Shown here: piece after piece, positions 51,794 to 61,861 of the stretch
Layout of the letters: every line of letters begins with the position of its first letter
Position numbering within the stretch: the stretch's first letter is position 1
Assembly (NCBI GenBank): GCA_049322515.1
Contig: JBMOQW010000016.1
Span: 15,887-79,886 of the forward strand
DNA: 64,000 nt
Source: Parasulfuritortus sp049322515
GTDB taxonomy: Bacteria; Pseudomonadota; Gammaproteobacteria; Burkholderiales; Thiobacillaceae
Reading direction: 5' to 3'
The notes under the pieces: generated by a model
What the model saw: only the letters and a program-made list of their open reading frames with translations
Told to the model about the DNA's origin: nothing
Databases searched by the model: none
Position numbers and translations under genes: made by a program

Positions 51794-52654
51794 ATGAACG
51801 CCCGCCTGCCCGATGCTTCCGCTCTCCAAATGACGCCCTGGCGGGCCCGCCTCGATCTGCGTTTCGCGCGGCGGGACGCGGCGACGATCCTGGCCGCGAG
51901 CCGGCATGAAGGGCCGCTGCGCATCCAGAAGGCGCTCTATCCGGAAGGGCGGGCGATCTGCCATGCCATCGTGCTGCATCCGCCTTCCGGGATTGCCGGT
52001 GGCGACCTGCTGGAAATCGATGTCGACGTGGGCGCCGACGCAGAGGTTCTGCTGACCACGCCGGGCGCCGGCAAGTGGTATCGCAGCGCCGGGCCGGAGG
52101 CGACGCAATCCCTGACGTTCAGGGTCGGGGAGGGCGCCGGGCTGGAATGGCTGCCGCAGGAGAGCATCGTCTTCGACGGTGCCCGCGCCGGGATGTTGGC
52201 GCGCGTCGAACTGGCCGCCACGGCGCGCTTCATTGGCTGGGACATCCTGTGCCTGGGCCGGCGGGCGTCGGGGGAACGGTTTCGTCACGGCGCCTTGGCG
52301 CTCGCGACGCGCATCGAACGCGACGGCCGGCCGATCTTGCTGGAACGTGGCCGGCTCGATGGCGGCTCGGCCTTGTTCGATTCGCCGGCCGGGCTGGCCG
52401 GCTTCAGCGTGGTCGGCACCCTGCTGGCGACCGGCGCGGACCTGGACCCGGCAACGCTGGCCGAATGTCGCGCCATCGAAGCGGACGAGGCCGGCGCCCG
52501 GCATGGCCTGAGCGCCTTGCCCGACGTGCTGGTGGCGCGTTACCTGGGCCATTCGTCGGAAGCGGCGCGGGGCTGGTTCGCTGCCTTGTGGCAGGTGTTG
52601 CGGCCGGTTTACATGGGGCGCGCGGCAGTCGCGCCGAGGATTTGGAATACATGA
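51794..52654 (+). CDS. ureD: Urease accessory protein UreD (UreH)
   Basis: A 286-residue scaffold that binds apo-urease and, with UreF and UreG, guides nickel insertion. Visible UreD stretches are ARLDLRFARRDAATILAASR, RIQKALYPEG, HPPSGIAGGDLLEIDVDVG, LLTTPGAGKWYRSAG and LEWLPQESIVFDGA. ATG 51794 matches the usual start just before the first conserved strand. It is first in ureDABCEFG. Confidence 0.95.
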   Translation: MNARLPDASALQMTPWRARLDLRFARRDAATILAASRHEGPLRIQKALYPEGRAICHAIVLHPPSGIAGGDLLEIDVDVGADAEVLLTTPGAGKWYRSAGPEATQSLTFRVGEGAGLEWLPQESIVFDGARAGMLARVELAATARFIGWDILCLGRRASGERFRHGALALATRIERDGRPILLERGRLDGGSALFDSPAGLAGFSVVGTLLATGADLDPATLAECRAIEADEAGARHGLSALPDVLVARYLGHSSEAARGWFAALWQVLRPVYMGRAAVAPRIWNT

Positions 52655-52666
52655 GCCACAGTCTTT

Positions 52667-52723
52667 CCCGCGCAGGCGGGAATCCAGTGGTTTTTACGTC
52701 GGCGGGATACCCGCCTGCGCGGG
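52667..52723. repeat. Inverted GC repeat between ureD and ureA
   Basis: CCCGCGCAGGCGGG (52667-52680) and its exact reverse complement CCCGCCTGCGCGGG (52710-52723) face each other. Each arm is also a small hairpin on its own. The flanks (GGAATCC, TATGACATC) resemble a common dispersed proteobacterial intergenic repeat. Confidence 0.65.
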
Positions 52724-52756
52724 TATGACATCGACGGTTACGGTGAGGACACGAAC

Positions 52757-53059
52757 ATGGAACTGACGCCCCGAGAGAAAGACAAGCTGCTGATCTTCAC
52801 CGCCGCGCTGCTGGCCGAACGGCGCATGGCGCGCGGGCTGAAGCTGAACTACCCCGAGGCGGTGGCCTACATCACCGCCGGCATCCTGGAAGGCGCCCGC
52901 GACGGTCGCACGGTGGCCGAGCTGATGAGTCATGGCACCACCTTGCTGAAGCGCGACGCGGTCATGGAGGGTGTGCCCGAGATGATCCCCGAAATCCAGG
53001 TCGAAGCCACCTTCCCGGACGGCACCAAGCTGGTCACCGTCCATCACCCCATCGTCTAG
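52757..53059 (+). CDS. ureA: Urease gamma subunit UreA
   Basis: A 100-residue structural subunit. It starts MELTPREKDKLLIFTAALLA and has LNYPEAVAYITAGILEGARD and the C-terminal FPDGTKLVTVHHPI, all hallmarks of UreA. It is a separate gene from ureB, as in most proteobacteria. Confidence 0.97.
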   Translation: MELTPREKDKLLIFTAALLAERRMARGLKLNYPEAVAYITAGILEGARDGRTVAELMSHGTTLLKRDAVMEGVPEMIPEIQVEATFPDGTKLVTVHHPIV

Positions 53060-53068
53060 GAGGCCGCC

Positions 53069-53370
53069 ATGATTCCTGGCGAATACGCCATCCAGCCCGG
53101 CGATATCGAGCTCAACGCCGGCCGCGCCACCGTTACATTGAGCGTCGCCAACACCGGCGACCGGCCGATCCAGGTCGGTTCGCACTACCACTTCTTCGAG
53201 ACCAACGCGGCGCTGGCCTTCGATCGCGCCCAGGCGCGCGGCATGCGCCTGAACATCGCCGCCGGCACGGCGGTGCGCTTCGAGCCGGGCCAGACCCGCA
53301 CCGTGGAACTGGTGGCCTACGCCGGCGAACGCACGGTGTTCGGATTCCAGGCGAAAGTGCAGGGGGCGCT

Positions 53371-53374
<4 letters not shown>
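53069..53374 (+). CDS. ureB: Urease beta subunit UreB
   Basis: A 101-residue structural subunit with MIPGEYAIQPGDIELNAGR, the VANTGDRPIQVGSHYHFFET core, MRLNIAAGTAVRFEPGQT and a C-terminal FGFQAKVQG. It overlaps ureC by ATGA and has a GGAGG ribosome site. Confidence 0.97.
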
Positions 53375-55065
<1,691 letters not shown>

Positions 55066-55083
55066 TGGATAGGTCCGGAGAAT

Positions 55084-55191
55084 GAAAGCGTGACACAGAA
55101 GCGTGACCATGACGGCGTGACGCAAAGGCGTGACGAACCCCGTCACGCAGTTCCGGTCACGCTTCTGTGTCACGCCTTTGCATCACGCATT
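55084..55191. repeat. GCGTGAC-rich palindrome between ureC and ureE
   Basis: A 21-base perfect inverted repeat starts GCGTGACACAGAAGCGTGAC (55088-55108) and pairs with 55155-55175. GCAAAGGCGTGAC also pairs with GTCACGCCTTTGC, and outer ATGAAA/TTTCAT extends it. GCGTGAC or its complement occurs eight times in about 100 bases. It occupies almost all of the 146-base gap. Confidence 0.75.
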
Positions 55192-55211
55192 TCATATCAA
55201 GGGGTACTCCC

Positions 55212-55724
55212 ATGCTGCTGATCGAACGCCGCGCCGATGCGCACGACATCGCAACGGAACGCCTCACGCTCAGCTTCGAGATGCGCTGCAAGTCGCGCCT
55301 GCGCGCCCGCCTCGACAGCGGCGAGGAGGTCGGCCTGTTCCTGGCGCGCGGCTCGCTTCTGCGCGCCGGCGACAAGCTGGCCGGTGACGACGGTCGCATC
55401 ATCGAGGTGGCGGCGGCGACCGAGTCGGTGATGGAAGCACGCGCCGGCAATCCGGTATTGCTGGCGAAAGCCGCCTACCACCTGGGCAACCGCCATGTGC
55501 CGGTGCAGGTGGGCGACGGTTTCCTGCGCTTTGGCCGCGACCATGTGCTGGGCGACATGGTGCGCGGTCTGGGCCTGGCGGTGTCGGAGATCGAGGCGCC
55601 CTTCGAACCGGAGAGCGGCGCCTATGGCGGTCATGGCGGCCACGCCCATCCGCACGGCCACAGCGCCGACGGCGAGGGGCGGGGTCCGCGCATCCACGAC
55701 ATGCTGGTGACGCCCCGGCGATGA
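55212..55724 (+). CDS. ureE: Urease accessory protein UreE
   Basis: A 170-residue nickel metallochaperone. The N-terminal peptide-binding domain includes LTLSFEMRCKSRLRARLDSG and the C-terminal metal domain has LLAKAAYHLGNRHVPVQVG with the conserved interface His, then RFGRDHVLGDMVRGLGL. The tail is His-rich (GGHGGHAHPHGHSADG), giving extra nickel-binding capacity. ATG 55212 follows the palindrome. Confidence 0.95.
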   Translation: MLLIERRADAHDIATERLTLSFEMRCKSRLRARLDSGEEVGLFLARGSLLRAGDKLAGDDGRIIEVAAATESVMEARAGNPVLLAKAAYHLGNRHVPVQVGDGFLRFGRDHVLGDMVRGLGLAVSEIEAPFEPESGAYGGHGGHAHPHGHSADGEGRGPRIHDMLVTPRR

Positions 55725-56385
55725 ACGCCGCGCTCATCCGCCTGCTGCACCTCGCCAGCCCGACCCTGCCGGTCGGCGCCTACACCTATTCGCAGGGGCT
55801 GGAGTGGGCCGTCGAGAGTGGCGCGCTGCGCAACGAAGCGGCGGCCCTGGCCTGGATCGGCGACGGTCTGGCGCACGGCCTGGCGCGCTTCGAGGCGGTC
55901 TACCTGGCGCACATGCTGCGCGCCTGGCACGACGACGACCTCGCCCGGCTGACCGAACTGGACAGCGAGTTCATCGCCAGCCGCGAGACCGCCGAGCTGC
56001 GCGCAGAAACCTTGCAGATGGGGCATTCGCTGGCGCGCCTGCTGGCCGATCTGCCGGAATTCGCCGAGGCCCGGCTGACCGGATTCGCGGAACCCAGCTT
56101 TCCGCTCGTCTGGAGCCGCGCCGCCGCGCATTGGGCCATTCTGGCCGAGGATGCCGTGGCCGCCTACCTGTGGGCCTGGGCCGAGAATCAGGTGATGGCG
56201 GCCCTGAAAGCCGTGCCGCTCGGCCAGACCGCCGGCCAGCGCTTGCTGCTGGCCCTGGGCGAACGCCTGCCGGAACTGGCGCGGCACGCGGCGGCCGCGC
56301 CGATCGAAAACACGCACAATCTGCTGCCGGCCTTGGCCATCGCCAGCAGTCGCCACGAAACCCAGTACACCCGGATATTCCGCTC

Positions 56386-56389
<4 letters not shown>
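55721..56389 (+). CDS. ureF: Urease accessory protein UreF
   Basis: A 222-residue helical accessory protein that gates UreG GTPase activity during nickel delivery. It shows LLHLASPTLPVGAYTYSQGL, EWAVESGAL, SRETAELRAETLQMG and the C-terminal SSRHETQYTRIFRS, all typical. Overlaps of 4 bases with both ureE and ureG indicate coupled translation. Confidence 0.96.
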
Positions 56390-57009
<620 letters not shown>

Positions 57010-57025
57010 CCAGGCCCCGGCGGGC

Positions 57026-58072
57026 CTATTCCGCCCCGGCCGGCAGCAGCCAGTGCGCGCGCAGCCCCGAGGGCGTCGCCCCGGTCCAGCGCTTGAACGA
57101 GCGGCGGAAGTTGTTGGCGTCGTGAAAGCCCAGATAGGCGGCGATGCGCTCGTTGTTGCCGCCCTCGCTGCACATCAGGCGCAGGCTGACATGGGCGCGC
57201 ACCTGGTCGAGCTCGGCCTGGTAATGGGTGCCATGCTGCGCCAGGTGGCGCTTGAAGGTGGCCGGACTGCATCCGAAATCCGCGCTCGCCCGTTCCAGGC
57301 TGGGCGGCACGCGAACCCGCTCGAGCAGATAATCGTAGAGCGCCGCCAGCAGGCCGGGGCGGCCCGCCTCGGCGCCGAATTGCCGCTCCGCTTCGTCCAG
57401 GGCCAGGCGCGCGGCGGTTTCGTTGCCGCGCGGCCAGGGACGGTCCAGCCAGGCCGTATCGATGAGCATGGCATCGAGGTAATCGTTGAAGCGCGTGTCG
57501 CAGCCGAGGTGGACCTCGTATTGCTCGATGTGCGCCGGCCGGGTGCGGTTGAACCGGTAGCGCCAGGGTAGCCGGACCCCGCTCAGCCAATGGCACATGT
57601 CGGCCACTGCGGTCATCATCATCTCGACCACGAAACCGCGCAGGCGCGGGTTGACGCAGCCGTCGGTCCAGTACAGCGCGGTGCTGTCGCCCAGCGGCAT
57701 CCGGTGTGGCGCCAGCAGCGGGCTCAGCCAGGCCTGGTGGCGGATCAGGATGTCGAGCGCCTGGCCCAGGCTGCGCGCTTGCAGGAGGGCGTGGCTGAGC
57801 GGGCCCAGGTGCCCCGGCAGCAAGCCCCGGCCCAGCATGAAAGGGGTCTCGCGCGACGGCAGCGCCTGGCTCAGGCGGTCGATCAGGGCCAGGTATTCGG
57901 CCGGGCTCAGCCGGGTGTCTTCGGCGAGGATCGCGCGCGCATCGAGCCGGCTGCCGCGCAGCAAGACCGCGTCGTCGATGTCCTGGCCGCGCGCGAAATC
58001 GAGCAGGAGCGCGGCCTGGTAGCGCGCGGGCAGGGTGCGGGCGCTGGCGAGCTGATAGGCGGACGCGGCCAT
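57026..58072 (-). CDS. AraC-family transcriptional regulator
   Basis: A 348-residue regulator of the AraC subgroup with an OruR/ArgR-like N-terminal ligand domain (about 20-210, for example FMLGRGLLPGHLGPLSHAL). The C-terminal double helix-turn-helix at about 235-345 shows RASADFGCSPATFKRHLAQH and RIAAYLGFHDANNFRRSFKR followed by WTGATPSGLR. It follows the GGDEF-like gene after 7 bases, so both are likely in one operon. Neither ligand nor target is known; proximity to ure is convergent only. Confidence 0.9.
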   Translation of the reverse strand: MAASAYQLASARTLPARYQAALLLDFARGQDIDDAVLLRGSRLDARAILAEDTRLSPAEYLALIDRLSQALPSRETPFMLGRGLLPGHLGPLSHALLQARSLGQALDILIRHQAWLSPLLAPHRMPLGDSTALYWTDGCVNPRLRGFVVEMMMTAVADMCHWLSGVRLPWRYRFNRTRPAHIEQYEVHLGCDTRFNDYLDAMLIDTAWLDRPWPRGNETAARLALDEAERQFGAEAGRPGLLAALYDYLLERVRVPPSLERASADFGCSPATFKRHLAQHGTHYQAELDQVRAHVSLRLMCSEGGNNERIAAYLGFHDANNFRRSFKRWTGATPSGLRAHWLLPAGAE

Positions 58073-58079
58073 TCGGGTT

Positions 58080-58976
58080 TCAGGCCGGGGTTGGTTCAGG
58101 GGCGAACCCGGTGTCCAGCCGGGTGTTCAGTCGCCGCAACAAAGCTTCGGGCTGGTCATCGAGCGGCGCGCAGACGATGTGCGCGTCGACCTCGATCGGC
58201 ACGCCGCCCTCGCGCCCGTGATGGCGCAAGCCGGCGACTGCGCGTTCCAGGTGTCGGGCCATGCCCTGAGCCACGCCGAGGCCGGTGCCCGGCATCAGGA
58301 TCGCGAAGCGGCCGCCGGCATAGCGGCAGAGCAGGTCGTCCGGGCGCAGGTTGAGCAGCAGCAAATGACTGATCGCCTGGAGCAGCCGGTCTGCCTCGCG
58401 TTGGCCGTGTTCGCGCGTGACCCGGTGCAACGCCGCGATGTCGAGCAGCAGCAGGGCGCAGGGTGCGTCCGGCTGGCGCGTCTGTTCGAGGCGCATTTGC
58501 CGGCGCAGGTAGCCGGCGTCGGCGAGCTGGGTGACCCGGTCGAAGGCGCGGTGATCGCGGAACAGACGCTCGCGCTTGCGCATGTGTTCGTTCAGGGAGA
58601 ACTGTTCCTGGCGCCAGAAATACAGGCCGGCGGTCAAGGTCAGCATGCCGGCCGGCGTGAGCAGCGATTCCAGCCAGTTGTCCCAGACGTGTGGGTCGGG
58701 CAGCGCAAAAAATTCGTCCAGGCAGTCGACCCAGGCCCCCAGCATGATCGCAGCCAGGCCGCCGGCCAGCAGGTGGGTGACCCGGCCGCTGGGCCGGCTG
58801 CCCAGGATCAGCACGGTCCAGAGCGCGGACATCACGGCGGTGCCGCCCTCGCCGACGATGTCCATCCATTTCCACTCGGCCATGGCCTTGGCCTCGCCGA
58901 GGCTGCTGTACACGGCCAGGCAGAGCCCGGCGACGACGGCCAGGGTGGACAGGGCGACGCGGGGCGGCGTGAACAT
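58080..58976 (-). CDS. Membrane protein with degenerate GGDEF domain
   Basis: A 298-residue protein with about four N-terminal hydrophobic segments (VALSTLAVVAGLCLAVYSSL, LLTPAGMLTLTAGLYFW) followed by a GGDEF-fold domain from about residue 140 (DRVTQLADAGYLRRQM). The active-site motif is CRYAGGRFAILMPG, that is AGGRF in place of GGDEF, near residue 220. Loss of the catalytic Asp/Glu means it is unlikely to make cyclic di-GMP. It might bind nucleotide or act as a structural sensor. It heads an operon with the AraC regulator. Confidence 0.82.
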   Translation of the reverse strand: MFTPPRVALSTLAVVAGLCLAVYSSLGEAKAMAEWKWMDIVGEGGTAVMSALWTVLILGSRPSGRVTHLLAGGLAAIMLGAWVDCLDEFFALPDPHVWDNWLESLLTPAGMLTLTAGLYFWRQEQFSLNEHMRKRERLFRDHRAFDRVTQLADAGYLRRQMRLEQTRQPDAPCALLLLDIAALHRVTREHGQREADRLLQAISHLLLLNLRPDDLLCRYAGGRFAILMPGTGLGVAQGMARHLERAVAGLRHHGREGGVPIEVDAHIVCAPLDDQPEALLRRLNTRLDTGFAPEPTPA

Positions 58977-59316
58977 GGCGAATCGTTTCCCGAGGATCGA
59001 AGCCGACAGGTTAAGGGGCGGGCGTGACAAATCGACCACACTCGGCCGGAGGGGGTGCGATCGGCTCATCTTTCCAAGCCGAAACGTGGCGTGCCTGACG
59101 ATCCGCCGGGCAACGCCCGTGGCCATCGGACTGGCCGCGCGGCCGCCGGCGGTCGGATCGGCTCGCGCGACACCACGGGCCCTGGGTTCGGGCCGGTATC
59201 GGGGCCGGGCTGTCATGGCGCTGCAATTTGCCCCGCCTAGGCTGGCCTTTCATGCAAGCGGACGTCGGGTGCGCTCGTCAGGGGACGGTCGGCCGGTTCG
59301 GGACAAGGGGAAAGCG
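58977..59316. other. Divergent intergenic region, GGDEF-like gene to TonB receptor
   Basis: About 340 bases with no supportable gene; frames crossing it are antisense or shadow extensions. It must contain promoters for both directions. I saw no clear Pho box or Fur box. Confidence 0.45.
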
Positions 59317-61815
59317 ATGCAAGCAACGATCATGGGCGCGCCGTTCGCGACTCGGCGCAAGGGCGTGGTCACCGCCGTGCTGATGGCGCTCGCCGCGCCG
59401 GCCTGGGCCGAGGAACCGGTCGCCGTGCTGGAGACGGTCGAGGTGGTTGGCCAGGCGGCCAGCCTGGACAATGCGCTGGACGTCCAGCAGATGGCCGACA
59501 CCATCGTCAGCGTGGTGCATGCCGACGCGATCGGCCAGTTGCCGGACAGCAATGCGGCCGAAGCCTTGCAGCGCATTCCCGGGCTGTCGGTCGAGCGTGA
59601 CCAGGGCGAGGGCCGCTACGTGCGGATCCGTGGCATCGCCCCCGACCTGAATGCGGTCACCATCAACGGCAGCCTGGTGCCGGCGCCGGAAAGCGACGTG
59701 CGCGCGGTGGCCCTCGACGTGCTGCCTTCCGGCCTGATCCGGTCCCTGGAAGTCAGCAAGACCCTGGAGCCGCGCCAGGATGCCAATTCCATCGGCGGCA
59801 CCATCGAGGTCAAGACGATCTCCGCCTTCGATCACAAGGGCCGTTTCTACTCGGTCGAGGGCGGACTCAGCCACGATGGCAACGTCGACCGCACCAGTCC
59901 GAATTTCGCGGCCGCCTGGAGCGACCGCTTCCTGGATGGCCGCCTCGGCATCGCCGCCGGGGTCAGCCATGCCGAGCGCAAGTTCGGCTCCGACAACACG
60001 GAAACCGGCGGTGCCTGGGAGATCGAGGATGACGGGGCCTATCTGGAGGAGTTCGAGCGCCGCGATTACCAGATCACCCGCGAGCGCCAGGGCGGCGTGT
60101 TCAACGTCGAATACCGGCCCCGCAACGACCAGGCCTATTACCTGCGCACGCTGTTCAGCCGCTTCTCGGACGATGAGCGGCGCCAGTTGCACGCGGTCGA
60201 GTTCGACGATGCCCAGCCGGCGGGCGAACTGGGTGACACCGAGTCGGCACGCGAGCTCAAGGCGCGCAAGGAGACCCACGACATCGGCTCCCTGGTGCTC
60301 GGCATGGACCGCCAGCTGGGCGACTGGACCCTGGGCGTGGCCCTGGGCCTCAGCCGTTCCAGCCAGGACACGCCGGATGACGTGGAAAGCGTGTTCGAAT
60401 CTGGCGAAACCTACATGGCCGGCTTCAGCGACACGCGCCGGCCGCGCCTGATCGGCGACGCGGCCATCAATGCCGCCGACGACTATGCGCTGGATGGCAT
60501 CGAGATCGGCGAGCAGTTGACCAAGGATACCGAGCGCAACCTGCGCATCGACCTGGGCCGCAATTTCAAGGCCTGGGGCATGGACCACGAGCTGAAGTTC
60601 GGCGCCAAGGCCAGCCGGCGCGAAAAGACCAATGCGCTGACTGCGTGGGAGGTGGATGGAGGCGACTTCGACAACCCGGCCATGGCCGGGTTCGTCGGCG
60701 GCGGGATCGACTATCCCTGGGGCGACTTCGGCCCGGCCCTCAACGCGGGGACGGTCGAGGCCTTCTTGAACGGCGTCGACCTGGACGACTATCTGGATGA
60801 GGAAGCCTCGCGCATCGCCGACTTCACCATGAACGAGGACATCGATTCGGCCTACGTGCAGAACACCTTCAGCAGCGGGCCCTGGCGCATCCTGGCCGGC
60901 CTGCGCTACGAGGCCACCCGCTTCGACGCGCGCGGGACCGGGGTCGAAGACGGCGAGTTCGTCGCGGTCAAGGCCAAGGAAAGCTACCACGACTGGCTGC
61001 CGGCCCTGCACCTGCGCCGCGACCTCGACAACGACACCACGGTGCGCGCCGCCTGGACCCACTCGGTGGTACGCCCGACCTTCGGTCAACTGGCGCCCGG
61101 CTACCTCATCGACGGCGACGAGGCGGAGTTCGGCAATCCCCACCTGAAGCCGATGAAGTCGACCAATCTCGACCTCGGCATCGAGCGCCGGCTGGGTTAC
61201 GCCGGGGTCGTCTCCGCCTACGTCTTCCACAAGGACATCGACGATTTCGTCTATGCCACCGACCTGGCAGGCAGCGGGATCTGGGCCGATTTCGACGCAG
61301 CCAGCACCTACGCCAACGGCGACCAGGCCAAGGTCAGCGGCCTCGAACTGGCTTACGCGCAGACCTTCCGGCATCTGCCCTCGCCCTGGAATGGCCTGCT
61401 GGTGTCGGCCAACGCCACCTTCACCGATTCCGAGGCCCGCATCGCCGGCTACAGCGACGGCGAGCCGGTGGCGCGCGACATTCCCCTGCCGAGCCAGTCC
61501 GACCTGACCCTGAACCTGACCCTCGGCTACGAGCAGGGCCCCTGGAGCCTGCGACTGGCGGCCAACCACAAGTCCAAGTACCTGCTCGAAGTCGCCGACC
61601 TCGACGATGCCGACACCGACCTGTACGTGGATGGCCAGACCCAGTACGACTTCGCGGCCCACTACAAGGTCAACAAGCGCATGCGGGTGACGTTCGAGGC
61701 GCTCAATCTGAGCGACGAGCATTACTACGTCTACGCCGGCAAGGAGTCGCTCAACGCGCAGTACGAGTCCTACGGCCGCACCTACAAGCTGACCCTGAAG
61801 GTGTCGGATTTCTGA
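59317..61815 (+). CDS. TonB-dependent outer-membrane receptor (CirA-like)
   Basis: An 832-residue receptor. The signal peptide ends near APAWA-EE, followed by a TonB-box-like VLETVEVVGQA. The plug domain has LPDSNAAEALQRIPGLSVER and YVRIRGIAPDLNAVTINGS. The barrel ends with a terminal Phe (LKVSDF), and C-terminal repeats such as NLSDEHYYVYAGKES are typical. This subgroup is often paired with phytases and glycoside-type hydrolases. The next genes encode a phytase and TonB, so inositol phosphates or their products are the likely ligand. An AAGGGGAAAG ribosome site supports ATG 59317. Confidence 0.93.
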   Translation: MQATIMGAPFATRRKGVVTAVLMALAAPAWAEEPVAVLETVEVVGQAASLDNALDVQQMADTIVSVVHADAIGQLPDSNAAEALQRIPGLSVERDQGEGRYVRIRGIAPDLNAVTINGSLVPAPESDVRAVALDVLPSGLIRSLEVSKTLEPRQDANSIGGTIEVKTISAFDHKGRFYSVEGGLSHDGNVDRTSPNFAAAWSDRFLDGRLGIAAGVSHAERKFGSDNTETGGAWEIEDDGAYLEEFERRDYQITRERQGGVFNVEYRPRNDQAYYLRTLFSRFSDDERRQLHAVEFDDAQPAGELGDTESARELKARKETHDIGSLVLGMDRQLGDWTLGVALGLSRSSQDTPDDVESVFESGETYMAGFSDTRRPRLIGDAAINAADDYALDGIEIGEQLTKDTERNLRIDLGRNFKAWGMDHELKFGAKASRREKTNALTAWEVDGGDFDNPAMAGFVGGGIDYPWGDFGPALNAGTVEAFLNGVDLDDYLDEEASRIADFTMNEDIDSAYVQNTFSSGPWRILAGLRYEATRFDARGTGVEDGEFVAVKAKESYHDWLPALHLRRDLDNDTTVRAAWTHSVVRPTFGQLAPGYLIDGDEAEFGNPHLKPMKSTNLDLGIERRLGYAGVVSAYVFHKDIDDFVYATDLAGSGIWADFDAASTYANGDQAKVSGLELAYAQTFRHLPSPWNGLLVSANATFTDSEARIAGYSDGEPVARDIPLPSQSDLTLNLTLGYEQGPWSLRLAANHKSKYLLEVADLDDADTDLYVDGQTQYDFAAHYKVNKRMRVTFEALNLSDEHYYVYAGKESLNAQYESYGRTYKLTLKVSDF

Positions 61816-61823
61816 GCGCGCAA

Positions 61824-61850
61824 GGCGGGCCCGGCGTCGTCGGGCCCGCC
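61824..61850 (+). other. Intercistronic hairpin between receptor and phytase genes
   Basis: A perfect 10-bp stem GGCGGGCCCG/CGGGCCCGCC with a 7-base loop lies between the receptor stop and the phytase ribosome site GGAGG. With no U-run it is more likely an mRNA stabiliser or attenuator than a full terminator. Confidence 0.45.
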
Positions 61851-61861
61851 GGAGGATCACG

